A DNA stretch of 64,000 bases from positions 527,574 to 591,573 of the forward strand of contig NZ_JADMOL010000003.1 of NCBI RefSeq assembly GCF_015558675.1. Reading direction: 5' to 3'. The notes below the pieces were generated by a model. The model had not been told where the DNA came from. It saw only the letters and a list, made by a program, of their open reading frames with translations, and searched no databases. The translations under genes were made by a program, and so were the position numbers. Origin of the DNA: Paenibacillus sp. 1001270B_150601_E10. Lineage in GTDB: Bacteria; Bacillota; Bacilli; Paenibacillales; Paenibacillaceae. This document shows positions 53,450-64,000 of the stretch, piece after piece; position 1 is the stretch's first letter, and each line of letters begins with the position of its first letter.

Positions 53450-53835
53450 CTATCCACAGGTATTTTCCTGTTAAATCGCGTCACTATTTATATTAGAAGT
53501 TATTCACATGTGCAAAACTTTTCGTTTTTCCCCGATTTCGTATCCGACAGTTGTGTATAACATTCGACAGCATTTTCCTGCCTCCCTTACAGCAGGCACA
53601 CTTTATAAACAATATCTTGTGGTGGGAATAATTTTTATACACAAGGTCTTGAAAGTGTGGATAAAATTCGCACTATCGTTGAAATATAAGGGCTCATCTG
53701 CTATGATTATATTGTTTTTCGGATGTGAATAATTGTTTTCCACAATATAATTATCAACATCCTGTGGATAAAGTTGTGAACAAGTTATCCATACCCTGAT
53801 ATTATCGCACTTAATTATGTTGCTATTGTGGATAA
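53450..53835. promoter_or_regulatory. oriC, DnaA-box cluster upstream of dnaA
   Basis: At least ten DnaA-box-like nonamers on both strands. Perfect copies of TTATCCACA occur as TGTGGATAA at 53656, 53763 and 53827. Near copies are CTATCCACA 53450, TTATTCACA 53500, TGTGTATAA 53552, TTATACACA 53635, TGTGAATAA 53724, TTATCAACA 53751 and TTATCCATA 53785. This is the incC-like half of a bipartite oriC as in B. subtilis. The rest of 53059-54050 holds the rpmH and dnaA promoter regions and no gene. Confidence 0.92.
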
Positions 53836-53892
53836 CTAGGTTACCGCAATACTTTATATTTCGACATGTTGAAGCATGTCTATCAGCATAGA

Positions 53893-53965
53893 CCCCGACA
53901 AAGCGCCCTGTCGTTTAGAGGGCTTTCTGGATTTTTAGAGAGCCTTTTTGCGCCATTTGTCGGGG
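53893..53965 (+). promoter_or_regulatory. Structured leader of dnaA with terminator-like hairpin
   Basis: CCCCGACAAA (53893-53902) pairs perfectly with TTTGTCGGGG (53956-53965). Within this outer stem, GGCTTTCT (53921-53928) and AGAGAGCC (53937-53944) form a hairpin followed by TTTTT (53945-53949). The two structures are compatible with an attenuator in the dnaA 5' untranslated region. Confidence 0.5.
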
Positions 53966-54050
53966 AGCTTGTCCTTTTCAGGCGAGTTGTATTCTTAAAG
54001 CGTGCGTCAGGAAGCGACGGCGCAACAGGTTTGAAGGAGTGAAACCATCT

Positions 54051-55406
54051 GTGGATCGCCAATTACAAGAACGTTGGCAGGAAGTACTGACCGTCATCCA
54101 AACAAAGCTCAGTAAGCCGAGCTTTGACACCTGGTTTAAAGCCACGAAGGCGGTCAAGTATACTGACACCCAAATTTTAATAACTGCTCCGACCACATTT
54201 GCTGTCGAATGGCTGGAGAGCCGCTATACGAAGCTCGTCAGTTCTGTCATTCTCGAAATGACGGGAAAACAGGTGGAAGTCAAGTTTATTATCGAGGAGG
54301 CTGCTCAAGCTGAGCCTGAAGAGGTCCAGCAGCATACACCTCCGCCTCGTGCTGCCATGCAGGAAGAGCCGGTGTCCAATATTTTGAACCCAAAGTATAC
54401 GTTTGACACCTTCGTCATCGGGTCCAACAACCGCTTTGCTCACGCGGCTTCGCTCGCTGTAGCCGAAGCGCCGGCAAAGGCGTACAATCCGTTGTTTTTA
54501 TACGGAGGCGTAGGTCTTGGAAAGACTCACTTAATGCATGCCATCGGCCACTATATTCTTGAACACAATCCCAAAAGTCGCGTCGTTTATACAACGTCCG
54601 AGAAGTTCATGAATGAATTCATCAATGCGATTCGCGACAACCGCGGGGAAAGTTTCCGCAACAAATACCGCAATATCGACATTTTGCTCATTGACGATAT
54701 TCAGTTTTTAGCAGGGAAAGAATCGACGCAGGAAGAGTTCTTCCATACGTTCAATGCCTTGCATAACGACAATAAGCAGATCGTCATTTCCAGTGACCGT
54801 CCTCCAAAAGAGATCGAAACGCTTGAAGAGCGACTTCGCTCTAGGTTTGAATGGGGCTTGATTACTGATATCCAGCCGCCGGATCTGGAGACACGGATCG
54901 CCATTCTGAGGAAGAAGGCTAAAGCCGACAACCTCGATATTCCGAACGAAGCCATGGTCTATATCGCGAATCAAATCAACACCAACATTCGTGAGCTCGA
55001 AGGCGCGCTTACGCGCGTTGTCGCGTATTCAACCATGACGAATCAAGACATAACAACGCATCTAACTGCAGAAGCCCTAAAGGATATTATCCCGACTGGC
55101 CGGCCGAAGATGATTACAATTCAGGATATCCAGCAGCGCGTAGGGGAATATTATGGATTGCGTTTAGAAGACTTTAAAGCGCGCAAGCGTACCAAGGCCA
55201 TTGCCTTCCCTCGTCAAATCGCTATGTATCTCTCTCGCGAGTTGACCGATTATTCGCTGCCGAAGATCGGTGAAGCGTTTGGCGGACGAGATCATACAAC
55301 CGTTATTCATGCGCACGAAAAGATCACGCAAAGCCTGAATCATGACCAGGAGCTATACAAGGTCGTTCAGAATCTCATTGAGAAAATTAAAAATCCGACA
55401 CTGTGA
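54051..55406 (+). CDS. dnaA: Chromosomal replication initiator protein DnaA
   Basis: A 451-residue protein. The GTG at 54051 lies about nine bases after AAGGAGTG; another GTG at 54039 is part of that site. Domain I begins [14 protein letters not shown]. Domain III is an AAA+ ATPase with Walker [15 protein letters not shown], Walker [11 protein letters not shown], sensor [10 protein letters not shown] and arginine finger in [10 protein letters not shown]. Domain IV ends with the DnaA-box binding signature [19 protein letters not shown]. It opens oriC. Flanked by DnaA boxes on both sides, so likely autoregulated. Confidence 0.98.
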   Translation: MDRQLQERWQEVLTVIQTKLSKPSFDTWFKATKAVKYTDTQILITAPTTFAVEWLESRYTKLVSSVILEMTGKQVEVKFIIEEAAQAEPEEVQQHTPPPRAAMQEEPVSNILNPKYTFDTFVIGSNNRFAHAASLAVAEAPAKAYNPLFLYGGVGLGKTHLMHAIGHYILEHNPKSRVVYTTSEKFMNEFINAIRDNRGESFRNKYRNIDILLIDDIQFLAGKESTQEEFFHTFNALHNDNKQIVISSDRPPKEIETLEERLRSRFEWGLITDIQPPDLETRIAILRKKAKADNLDIPNEAMVYIANQINTNIRELEGALTRVVAYSTMTNQDITTHLTAEALKDIIPTGRPKMITIQDIQQRVGEYYGLRLEDFKARKRTKAIAFPRQIAMYLSRELTDYSLPKIGEAFGGRDHTTVIHAHEKITQSLNHDQELYKVVQNLIEKIKNPTL

Positions 55407-55415
55407 ACAATTCAA

Positions 55416-55454
55416 AGAGCCTATACACAATCTATACACATGTGAATAGGCTCT
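55416..55454. terminator. Hairpin made of DnaA-box-like arms downstream of dnaA
   Basis: AGAGCCTATACACA (55416-55429) and TGTGAATAGGCTCT (55441-55454) pair at 13 of 14 positions. The inner ends are DnaA-box-like (CTATACACA, TGTGAATAG) and a third CTATACACA lies in the loop. It has no long U tract, so it may be a weak terminator as well as a DnaA-binding palindrome. Confidence 0.6.
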
Positions 55455-55476
55455 ATCTTATGCGCCCTCATGATAG

Positions 55477-55517
55477 TTATCCACAGTATCAAGAGGCCCT
55501 ACTATTACTACTATTTT
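55477..55517. promoter_or_regulatory. oriC unwinding element: DnaA box, GC patch and DnaA-trio
   Basis: A perfect TTATCCACA (55477-55485) is followed by a GC-rich patch GAGGCCC (55492-55498) and then triplets TAC-TAT-TAC-TAC-TAT-TTT (55500-55517) leading into AAAAAGATTAATAAG. The same order (box, GC clamp, DnaA-trios, AT-rich sequence) is the basal unwinding system characterised in B. subtilis between dnaA and dnaN. Confidence 0.88.
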
Positions 55518-55587
55518 AAAAAGATTAATAAGTTCATCTTATAAATAGACAGCAAGAACTATTTCTTCTCGCATAAGGAGTGGAACC

Positions 55588-56730
55588 ATGAAGCTATCCA
55601 TTTTGAAAAACGAGCTAAACGAAGCGATACAGAACGTATCTAGAGCAATTTCCAGCCGGACAACGATTCCTATTTTGACAGGGATTAAAGTGGACGTTAC
55701 TTTTCAAGGCGTAACATTGACAGCAAGCGACACTGATATTTCCATCCAAAGCTTTATTCCAATCGAGGATGATCGACAAACCATAGTTCAAGTAGAACGT
55801 CCAGGCAGTGTTGTATTGCCTGCAAAGTTTTTTGTCGAGATCATCAAAAAGCTTCCTTCCCAACATATCGAAATCGAAATGCAGGACCAATTCCAAACCC
55901 TGCTTCGTGCAGGATCGACAGATATCCAGATCGTTGGACTTGACCCTGAAGAATATCCTGTGCTGCCAAGCATTGAAGAAGATCAAGTGTTCACAGTAAA
56001 CGGTGATCTCTTAAAAACAATGATTAAGCAAACAGTTTTTGCTATTTCCACCAATGAGACCACGCCTATTCTTACAGGGGTATTGTGGAATTTGCAGGAC
56101 GGAGAGCTTAAGTTTGTGGCAACAGACCGCCATCGCCTGGCTAGCCGTGCCGCTCATATCGAAGTGGATACGGATCTTCGTTTCCACAATATCGTTATTT
56201 CGGGCAAAACGATGAATGAGCTCAGCAAAATTATTCCGGATCAAAACACAAAGGTTGATATTGTCGTCGCGGATAATCAAGTTTTGTTCAAGATTGATCA
56301 TGTCCTGTTCTATTCTCGTATTTTGGATGGAACCTATCCCGATACTTCTAGAATTATTCCGAACCAGTACAAAACAGAACTTGTGTTGGATACAAAAAAA
56401 TTAACGGAAGCGATCGACCGTGCTTATTTGCTGTCTCGTGAGGAAAAAACCAATATTGTTCGCCTTCAGACCAAAGAGGATGGAACAATTGAGATTTCCT
56501 CCAGTTCAACAGAGCTTGGCCGCGTAACCGAGCAGTTGGAAGTCAAAGAGTTCAATGGGGAAGCGCTCCGCATTGCCTTTAACTCTAAATATATGCTGGA
56601 CGTGCTGAAAGTAATCGAATGTGAAAATATTTTCTTGGGCTTTACAGGCGCCATGAGTCCAATCATTTTCAAATCCACCGAGAACGTAAATAGTTTGCAT
56701 CTCATATTGCCATACCGTACAACAACTTAA
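55588..56730 (+). CDS. dnaN: DNA polymerase III beta sliding clamp
   Basis: A 380-residue protein of normal length, three repeated clamp domains. The start MKLSILKNELNEAIQNVSRA and the C terminus LHLILPYRT are typical. ATDRHRLA in the middle domain and the partner pocket residues near MSPIIFK-STENV are conserved. AAGGAGTGG precedes the ATG. Downstream of the second half of oriC. Confidence 0.98.
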   Translation: MKLSILKNELNEAIQNVSRAISSRTTIPILTGIKVDVTFQGVTLTASDTDISIQSFIPIEDDRQTIVQVERPGSVVLPAKFFVEIIKKLPSQHIEIEMQDQFQTLLRAGSTDIQIVGLDPEEYPVLPSIEEDQVFTVNGDLLKTMIKQTVFAISTNETTPILTGVLWNLQDGELKFVATDRHRLASRAAHIEVDTDLRFHNIVISGKTMNELSKIIPDQNTKVDIVVADNQVLFKIDHVLFYSRILDGTYPDTSRIIPNQYKTELVLDTKKLTEAIDRAYLLSREEKTNIVRLQTKEDGTIEISSSSTELGRVTEQLEVKEFNGEALRIAFNSKYMLDVLKVIECENIFLGFTGAMSPIIFKSTENVNSLHLILPYRTTT

Positions 56731-56772
56731 TCTTGTTGTTGCAAGGTAGGAGAACCGGCAGGAGGAACGACC

Positions 56773-56994
56773 ATGAAAGAAGTAAGCATCAAGACAGAAT
56801 ATATTGCCCTCGGACAAATGCTGAAGCTGGCGGACTGCGCATCATCAGGCGGACATGCAAAGATTCTGCTGGAAGAGGGAGTTGTTCAAGTTAACGGTGA
56901 AGTAGAACAACGTAGAGGCCGCAAGCTTTATCCAGGCGATAAGGTTCAGGTTAGGGATTGCGGTTCGTTTGTGATCGCATCGCAGGAGGCGTAG
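56773..56994 (+). CDS. yaaA: S4-domain protein YaaA (RlbA)
   Basis: A 73-residue protein consisting of one S4 RNA-binding domain: IALGQMLKLADCASSGGHAK, then ILLEEGVVQVNGEVEQRRGR and KLYPGDKVQV. GGAGGAACG precedes the ATG. It is always between dnaN and recF in Bacillales and has been tied to ribosome biogenesis. Confidence 0.95.
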   Translation: MKEVSIKTEYIALGQMLKLADCASSGGHAKILLEEGVVQVNGEVEQRRGRKLYPGDKVQVRDCGSFVIASQEA

Positions 56995-56997
56995 CGG

Positions 56998-58110
56998 GTG
57001 TTTATCCGATCGTTAACCTTGAAGTCGTATCGGAATTATGAAGAATTAACCCTCGATACCCATTACAATGTCAATCTTTTTGTGGGGCGCAATGCACAAG
57101 GAAAGACGAACTTGCTTGAGGCGATCTTTGTCCTCGCCTTAACAAAGTCTCATCGCACGTCGAAGGATAAAGAACTGATCGGCTGGGAAGCGGATCATGC
57201 GATCCTAAAGGCGGAGATTGATCGCAAATATGGGCCCTGCCAGCTGGAACTCAATATTTCCAAGCAGGGAAAGAAGGCGAAGCTGAATGGGCTTGAGCAG
57301 AAGAAACTGAGTGATTTTATCGGAGCTTTGAATGTCGTCATGTTTGCGCCTGAGGATCTGGAGATTGTAAAGGGCGGCCCTGGCATTAGGCGGCGTTTTC
57401 TCGATATGGAGATTGGCCAAGTGCAGCCAAGTTATCTATACCATTTGCAGCAATATCAGAAAGTGCTCAATCAGCGCAACAACCTGCTTAAGCAGATGTG
57501 GAACGATCGGGGCTCACAACAGGCAGCGATGCTGGAGGTCTGGAATCAGCAGCTTGTAGAGCATGGTGTTAAAATTGTAAAGAAACGGAAACAATATTTA
57601 AAGAAACTGCAGATCTGGGCTGAACAGATTCATGCTGGAATTACTGATGGCCTCGAGAAGCTCGTAATTGATTACGTGCCCTCGTTTGGCGGTCTGGAAG
57701 AGGATGAAGCTGTTTTATTTGAGCAATTTATGATAAAGTTAACCCAAATGCATGATCAAGAGCTGCGCCGAGGCATGACGCTTGTTGGCCCTCATCGGGA
57801 TGATCTGACCTTTTTTATTAACGATAAGGAAGTGCAGACGTACGGCTCGCAAGGCCAGCAGCGAACGACTGCCTTGTCCCTTAAGCTTGCGGAAATCGAG
57901 CTGATTCATGAAGAGATCGGCGAATACCCCGTATTATTGCTCGATGACGTGCTGTCTGAGCTTGACAGCTATCGTCAGACACAGCTCATAGAGACGTTTC
58001 AAGAAAAGGTGCAGACCTTTATAACGACGACCGGCATTGAAGGCATCCATACCAACAAGCTGCAGGGTGCCAATATTTGTCATGTGGATAGCGGACAAGT
58101 GAAGGGTTAA
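56998..58110 (+). CDS. recF: Recombination mediator RecF
   Basis: A 370-residue SMC-like ATPase starting with GTG three bases after the yaaA stop; GCAGGAGGCG is upstream. Walker A is VGRNAQGKTNLLEAIF, signature SQGQQRTTALSLKLAE and Walker B PVLLLDDVLSELD. It promotes RecA loading at ssDNA gaps. Next in the dnaN-yaaA-recF-remB-gyrB run. Confidence 0.97.
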   Translation: MFIRSLTLKSYRNYEELTLDTHYNVNLFVGRNAQGKTNLLEAIFVLALTKSHRTSKDKELIGWEADHAILKAEIDRKYGPCQLELNISKQGKKAKLNGLEQKKLSDFIGALNVVMFAPEDLEIVKGGPGIRRRFLDMEIGQVQPSYLYHLQQYQKVLNQRNNLLKQMWNDRGSQQAAMLEVWNQQLVEHGVKIVKKRKQYLKKLQIWAEQIHAGITDGLEKLVIDYVPSFGGLEEDEAVLFEQFMIKLTQMHDQELRRGMTLVGPHRDDLTFFINDKEVQTYGSQGQQRTTALSLKLAEIELIHEEIGEYPVLLLDDVLSELDSYRQTQLIETFQEKVQTFITTTGIEGIHTNKLQGANICHVDSGQVKG

Positions 58111-58122
58111 GGAGTGGTTGCG

Positions 58123-60326
<2,204 letters not shown>

Positions 60327-60350
60327 TCCACTTTACACGATAAATGATCC

Positions 60351-60377
60351 ATACCCTGGTCGATTAGACTAGGGTAT
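60351..60377 (+). terminator. Terminator of the dnaN-gyrB run
   Basis: ATACCCT and AGGGTAT flank a 13-base loop, followed by TTTTTATC. Confidence 0.75.
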
Positions 60378-60433
60378 TTTTATCTCTTTGAAAATGAAGA
60401 GAATGGATTTTTGCAGTATTCAAATCATTTTCA

Positions 60434-60442
60434 TGGTATAAT
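60434..60442 (+). promoter_or_regulatory. Extended -10 promoter upstream of gyrA
   Basis: TGGTATAAT, a TGn-extended consensus -10, with no convincing -35. It would give a long gyrA leader containing an AGAGCCT...AGGCTCT hairpin near 60500. Confidence 0.6.
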
Positions 60443-60538
60443 AGAGAGTGACGTTTTAGCTTTATGAGCAAGCATAACGCTAGGATTGAATAGGTTGATA
60501 GAGCCTGATGCAAGGCTCTCGCTCACAGGTAGGTTTAA

Positions 60539-60567
60539 TTGTTTCTTATTTGTGAAAGTAATATAAT
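60539..60567 (+). promoter_or_regulatory. Second gyrA promoter
   Basis: TTGTTT (60539-60544), 17 bases, TATAAT (60562-60567): a good sigma-A promoter. The transcript would start near 60574 and run into the hairpin at 60613. Confidence 0.75.
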
Positions 60568-60612
60568 AGATAACGGAATCATGAAGTTTAATCGTGACTT
60601 GTCATCATGACG

Positions 60613-60649
60613 ACGGTGCTGCTTCCGGTAAGGATGCATGCCGTTTTTT
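60613..60649 (+). promoter_or_regulatory. Terminator-like hairpin in the gyrA leader
   Basis: ACGGTGC...TTCC and GGA...GCATGCCGT pair imperfectly, followed by six Ts (60644-60649). It lies 170 nt before the gyrA start and downstream of both promoters, so it could attenuate gyrA. Confidence 0.5.
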
Positions 60650-60819
60650 CGTGCAGTTAGACACGGTTGCATGCGTTTGCAGAATTTATTGCAATCGTGG
60701 GTTAACGAACAATGCCTATTCAAGAACCTGCTCAAAAGCGATGGATATTGTTGAATTTCCGAACATTCTGTTTGCAAGGCTAACGAGAATGACTCGGAAT
60801 TATTTGAAGGAGGTCCAGC

Positions 60820-63330
60820 ATGGCGGAAGAACAACAATCGCAGATCAAAGACCGCGACATTGGCACCGAGATGCGCGAATCTTTTCTTGATTATGCGATG
60901 AGTATTATAGTGAGTCGTGCATTGCCAGATGTACGAGACGGTATGAAGCCAGTACACCGTCGTATTCTGTATGCAATGTCTGAACTCGGTATGTCCCCGG
61001 ACAAGCCTTACAAGAAATCAGCAAGGATCGTAGGTGAAGTCATCGGTAAGTATCACCCTCACGGTGATTCTGCGGTGTATGAGACGATGGTCCGTATGGC
61101 CCAAGATTTCTCCCTGCGCTACATGCTGGTTGATGGACACGGTAACTTTGGCTCCATAGACGGTGATATGGCAGCAGCGATGCGTTATACAGAGGCACGC
61201 TTATCCAAGATCTCCATGGAGATGCTTCGTGATTTAAATAAAGAGACGGTTGATTTTGCGCCTAACTATGATGGCGAAGAGAAGGAACCGGTTGTTTTGC
61301 CAGCGCGTTTTCCGAATTTGCTTGTAAACGGCCTTTCTGGTATCGCCGTAGGGATGGCTACCAATATCCCGCCGCACAACCTGATTGAGGTTATTAATGG
61401 GGTGCAAGCTCTCATTAAAGATCCTGAGCTCACGCCGATCGACCTAATGGATTATATCCATGGTCCGGACTTCCCTACAGCTGGTTTGATTATGGGCCGT
61501 GAAGGTATTCGCCAAGCTTATATGACTGGCCGCGGATCCGTAGTGATGAGAGCACGTGCTGAGATTGAAGAGAACAACGGCAAGGCTCGCATCGTAGTAA
61601 ACGAAATTCCATATCAGGTGAACAAAGCACGTTTGGTCGAGAAGATTGCTGAGCTTGTTCGTGATAAAAAGATCGACGGCATTACTGACCTTCGCGATGA
61701 GTCTGACCGTAACGGAATGCGCATCGTGATTGAGCTTCGCCGCGATGTAACGCCAAGTGTAGTACTGAACAACTTGTACCGCCACACGCAAATGCAAGTT
61801 AACTTTGGCGTTAACATGCTTGCTCTTGTTAATCAAGAACCTCGCGTTCTGAATCTTCGTGATGTTCTTCATTACTACATTGAGCATCAAGTTGAAGTCA
61901 TCAGACGTCGTACACAGTTTGACTTGAACAAGGCTGAGGCTCGCGCTCATATCCTTGAAGGCTTGCGTATTGCGCTTGACCATCTGGACGAGATTATTGC
62001 GCTTATTCGCGCCTCTCGCAATGATGAGGAAGCACGCAATGGCTTGATGGAACGTTTTGAGCTTTCATTTGAGCAGGCGCAAGCGATTCTGGATATGCGT
62101 CTTCGCCGTCTTACAGGCTTGGAACGTGACAAGATTGAAGAAGAGTATAATGAGCTTCTTGCTAAAATTGCTGAATTCAAAGCGATTCTTGCTGATGAGC
62201 AGCTTGTCCTTCAGATCGTTCATGACGAGCTCGAAGAGGTTAAGCAGAAGTATGGCGATGAACGTCGTACAGAGATTACGTTTGGCGATGATATCATGGA
62301 TGAGGATCTTATTCCTCGTGAGGATGTTATCATCACAATTACGCATAGCGGCTATATCAAGCGTCTGCCAGCAACGACTTATCGCAGTCAGAAGCGCGGC
62401 GGCCGCGGAGTTGTGGGTATGGGCATGAAAGATGATGACTTTGTGGAGCACTTGTTTGTGACCAACTCCCATCATTATTTGATGTTCTTTACCGACAAAG
62501 GGAAGGTGTACCGCATCAAGGCGTACGAAATCCCAGATCTCAGCCGTACAGCAAGAGGAACGCCTGTCATCAACCTGATTCAGATCGAGCAGGGTGAGAC
62601 GATCAATGCGGTTATTCCCGTTGAAGAGTTTGGTGGTGAGCAATACCTGTTCTTCGCAACAAGACAAGGTATCGTGAAGAAGACACCGCTTATCGATTAC
62701 AACAATATCCGTAAGGGCGGCTTGATCGCCATCAATCTTCGTGATGATGACGATCTGATCGGTGTACGTCTAACTGATGGCGAACGTGAGATCATTATGG
62801 GTACGAAGAACGGAATGTCCATTCGATTCTCTGAAAAGGATGTCCGCTCTATGGGACGTTCAGCTACTGGTGTAAAAGGAATCAACCTCGATAGCGATGA
62901 TAGAGTCATTGATATGGACGTTATCGATCCTGCTCAAGATGTCTTGATCGTAACGACGAAGGGGTATGGCAAGCGTACGCCAACAGAGGAGTATCGTTCT
63001 CAGACTCGTGGCGGTAAAGGGATTAAGGCGATTAATGTTACGGAGAAAAATGGTCCTCTAGCAGGACTCAAAGTCGTAAGCGATGACGATGATCTCATGG
63101 TGATCACGGAATCGGGTACAATCATCCGTACAAGCATCTCCGGCATCTCTCAGCTTGGTCGATACGCGCAAGGCGTTAAGATTATTAATATCCGCGATGA
63201 GGATGCTGTATCGACAGTTACCCGCTGTGGTAAGAACCAAGAAGAGGAACAAGCGATGGATGAAGATGTGTCGATGGAAGACGGTTCAACTGAATCCGGC
63301 AGCACAGATCTCCCTCAGGATGAAGCTTGA
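60820..63330 (+). CDS. gyrA: DNA gyrase subunit A
   Basis: An 836-residue protein. The catalytic tyrosine is Tyr123 in [11 protein letters not shown]. The quinolone-resistance region [10 protein letters not shown] has Ser84 and Glu88, the sensitive state. The C-terminal beta-pinwheel has repeats and the GyrA box [11 protein letters not shown], which wraps DNA. An acidic tail ([20 protein letters not shown]) is lineage-specific. GGAGGTCC is upstream of the ATG. Expressed separately from gyrB by its own promoters. Confidence 0.98.
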   Translation: MAEEQQSQIKDRDIGTEMRESFLDYAMSIIVSRALPDVRDGMKPVHRRILYAMSELGMSPDKPYKKSARIVGEVIGKYHPHGDSAVYETMVRMAQDFSLRYMLVDGHGNFGSIDGDMAAAMRYTEARLSKISMEMLRDLNKETVDFAPNYDGEEKEPVVLPARFPNLLVNGLSGIAVGMATNIPPHNLIEVINGVQALIKDPELTPIDLMDYIHGPDFPTAGLIMGREGIRQAYMTGRGSVVMRARAEIEENNGKARIVVNEIPYQVNKARLVEKIAELVRDKKIDGITDLRDESDRNGMRIVIELRRDVTPSVVLNNLYRHTQMQVNFGVNMLALVNQEPRVLNLRDVLHYYIEHQVEVIRRRTQFDLNKAEARAHILEGLRIALDHLDEIIALIRASRNDEEARNGLMERFELSFEQAQAILDMRLRRLTGLERDKIEEEYNELLAKIAEFKAILADEQLVLQIVHDELEEVKQKYGDERRTEITFGDDIMDEDLIPREDVIITITHSGYIKRLPATTYRSQKRGGRGVVGMGMKDDDFVEHLFVTNSHHYLMFFTDKGKVYRIKAYEIPDLSRTARGTPVINLIQIEQGETINAVIPVEEFGGEQYLFFATRQGIVKKTPLIDYNNIRKGGLIAINLRDDDDLIGVRLTDGEREIIMGTKNGMSIRFSEKDVRSMGRSATGVKGINLDSDDRVIDMDVIDPAQDVLIVTTKGYGKRTPTEEYRSQTRGGKGIKAINVTEKNGPLAGLKVVSDDDDLMVITESGTIIRTSISGISQLGRYAQGVKIINIRDEDAVSTVTRCGKNQEEEQAMDEDVSMEDGSTESGSTDLPQDEA

Positions 63331-63347
63331 GAACTATAAGTTACTGG

Positions 63348-63379
63348 GAAGACCGCATTTATATTGCGGTCTTCTTTTT
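63348..63379 (+). terminator. Terminator of gyrA
   Basis: GAAGACCGCA and TGCGGTCTTC form a perfect 10-bp stem around TTTATAT, followed by TTTTT. Confidence 0.95.
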
Positions 63380-63555
63380 ATGAAATGAACATGTTGATGA
63401 TATAGTGATCGGCTTGCGACATTGAAATATGATCTAATGGCTCGTGTAATCCTTGCAGCATGAGAACTATTACAGGGTTGAACGATGTTAGGCAGATGAG
63501 CCCCTGTCTGCAGCATTAAATAGATGAACAGCAGCAATTGCCGTGTGCATGTATT

Positions 63556-63577
63556 GAAGTGAACTCGAATTCACTTC
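63556..63577. repeat. Palindrome upstream of the rRNA promoters
   Basis: GAAGTGAA and TTCACTTC flank CTCGAA. It could be a protein-binding site or a weak terminator in the region between gyrA and the rRNA promoters; no gene is visible in 63380-63947. Confidence 0.45.
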
Positions 63578-63688
63578 TATTGTTACAGTGAAGCTCAGTT
63601 TTAAAATAAGGTTATGATCAACGCCGGAGTCAACTTTGGCCTAAAGGGTAACTCTTATATGAACAAAAAAGATAATAGAATAAAAGTG

Positions 63689-63717
63689 TTGCATTACTAT
63701 ATATGATTTGTTATACT
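63689..63717 (+). promoter_or_regulatory. rRNA operon promoter P1
   Basis: TTGCAT, 17 bases, TATACT. Located 230 nt before the 16S gene, with AT-rich sequence upstream. Confidence 0.85.
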
Positions 63718-63794
63718 ATAATTCCTTCTTCCAAAAGAAGGTGTGCAAGTATTGGATTTAAGTAAATGCGATTTAAATTATTTTAAAAAAAGAC

Positions 63795-63823
63795 TTGCAT
63801 TGAGCTTCTGAATATGATATATT
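63795..63823 (+). promoter_or_regulatory. rRNA operon promoter P2
   Basis: TTGCAT, 17 bases, TATATT. Preceded by an A/T tract (ATTTAAATTATTTTAAAAAA) like an UP element. Tandem P1-P2 spacing is typical of Bacillales rrn operons. Confidence 0.88.
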
Positions 63824-63864
63824 AATTAAGTCGCCGCTGATAAGGCGGTTGAGACAAGCAAAAT

Positions 63865-63878
63865 TGTTCTTTGAAAAC
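63865..63878 (+). promoter_or_regulatory. rRNA leader boxA-like antitermination site
   Basis: TGTTCTTTGAAAACTGAAC matches the conserved boxA region of Bacillales rRNA leaders, about 70 nt before the 16S 5' end. Confidence 0.8.
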
Positions 63879-63947
63879 TGAACAACGAGTGAAACATTAT
63901 TGAGAATTAAATTCTCGTCAGCAATACAAATGAGCAAGTCAAACACT

Positions 63948-64000
63948 TTTATGGAGAGTTTGATCCTGGCTCAGGACGAACGCTGGCGGCGTGCCTAATA
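63948..64000 (+). rRNA. 16S ribosomal RNA, 5' part only
   Basis: TTTATGGAGAGTTTGATCC followed by TGGCTCAGGACGAACGCTGG and CGGCGTGCCTAATA is the standard 5' end of 16S rRNA. The gene is cut by the window end. Presence after gyrA matches the rrnO position in Bacillus. Confidence 0.98.

Overview
The window is the replication-origin region of a spore-forming, low-to-mid GC Firmicute, most likely Paenibacillaceae. The evidence is the gene order rpmH-rnpA-yidC-jag-mnmE-mnmG-rsmG-noc-parA-parB on one side of oriC and dnaA-dnaN-yaaA-recF-remB-gyrB-gyrA-16S rRNA on the other. The genus-level assignment is inference from protein style and the 16S 5' end; no search was run. Nearly all genes left of oriC lie on the minus strand and all genes right of it on the plus strand, so transcription follows replication outward.

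From left to right: (1) 1-9.6 kb is accessory: a cupin protein, an iron-siderophore binding lipoprotein and an AraC regulator with a Fur-box-like site, a TetR-controlled FtsX-type ABC transporter, an orphan NTF2-fold immunity-like gene, and a TPR-GAF-GGDEF diguanylate cyclase. (2) 9.9-14 kb is the most unusual part. The 3' end of rlmH (the attachment gene of staphylococcal SCC elements) is followed by three more degenerate copies of its terminal sequence. Together the four copies bound three short segments, each with one intact gene in the same orientation: a GIY-YIG protein, an AlbA_2 ATPase and a zinc-ribbon membrane protein. No recombinase lies in the window. (3) 14.6-27.5 kb: an aminoglycoside 6-adenylyltransferase-like gene, a Gly/Ile/Ala repeat protein, yyzF (missed by simple ORF calling), htrA, the walRKHIJ cell-wall regulon, an M23/LysM/G5 peptidase and an unknown membrane-anchored protein. 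(4) 27.8-36.6 kb: dnaB-rplI-gdpP-yybS-mazG-like, a CBS protein, an LCP ligase, DUF421, and rpsF-ssb-rpsR. (5) 36.8-42.6 kb: small spore- and stress-type genes, tRNA-Ser(CGA), an MscS channel, DUF3343, yyaC, DUF4446 and a cysteine desulfurase. (6) 42.7-53 kb: parAB, noc, RNA-modification and membrane-insertion genes, with one canonical parS inside parB and a second palindromic one upstream of noc.

(7) 53-64 kb: bipartite oriC. A cluster of DnaA boxes lies upstream of dnaA. A second set of boxes, plus a DnaA-trio-like unwinding element, lies between dnaA and dnaN. The dnaA and gyrA leaders each contain a terminator-like hairpin that could attenuate transcription. The window ends 53 nt into a 16S rRNA gene driven by two strong tandem promoters.

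Functionally, the core couples initiation (dnaA, oriC, dnaN), unwinding (dnaB, gyrase), segregation and division control (parABS, noc), cell-wall homeostasis (walRK), c-di-AMP turnover (gdpP) and translation (rRNA, S6, S18, L9, L34, tRNA modification). The accessory region holds iron uptake, export, signalling and candidate defence functions. Start codons were moved from the longest ORF to the best ribosome binding site where the sequence decided it; these cases are noted per gene.
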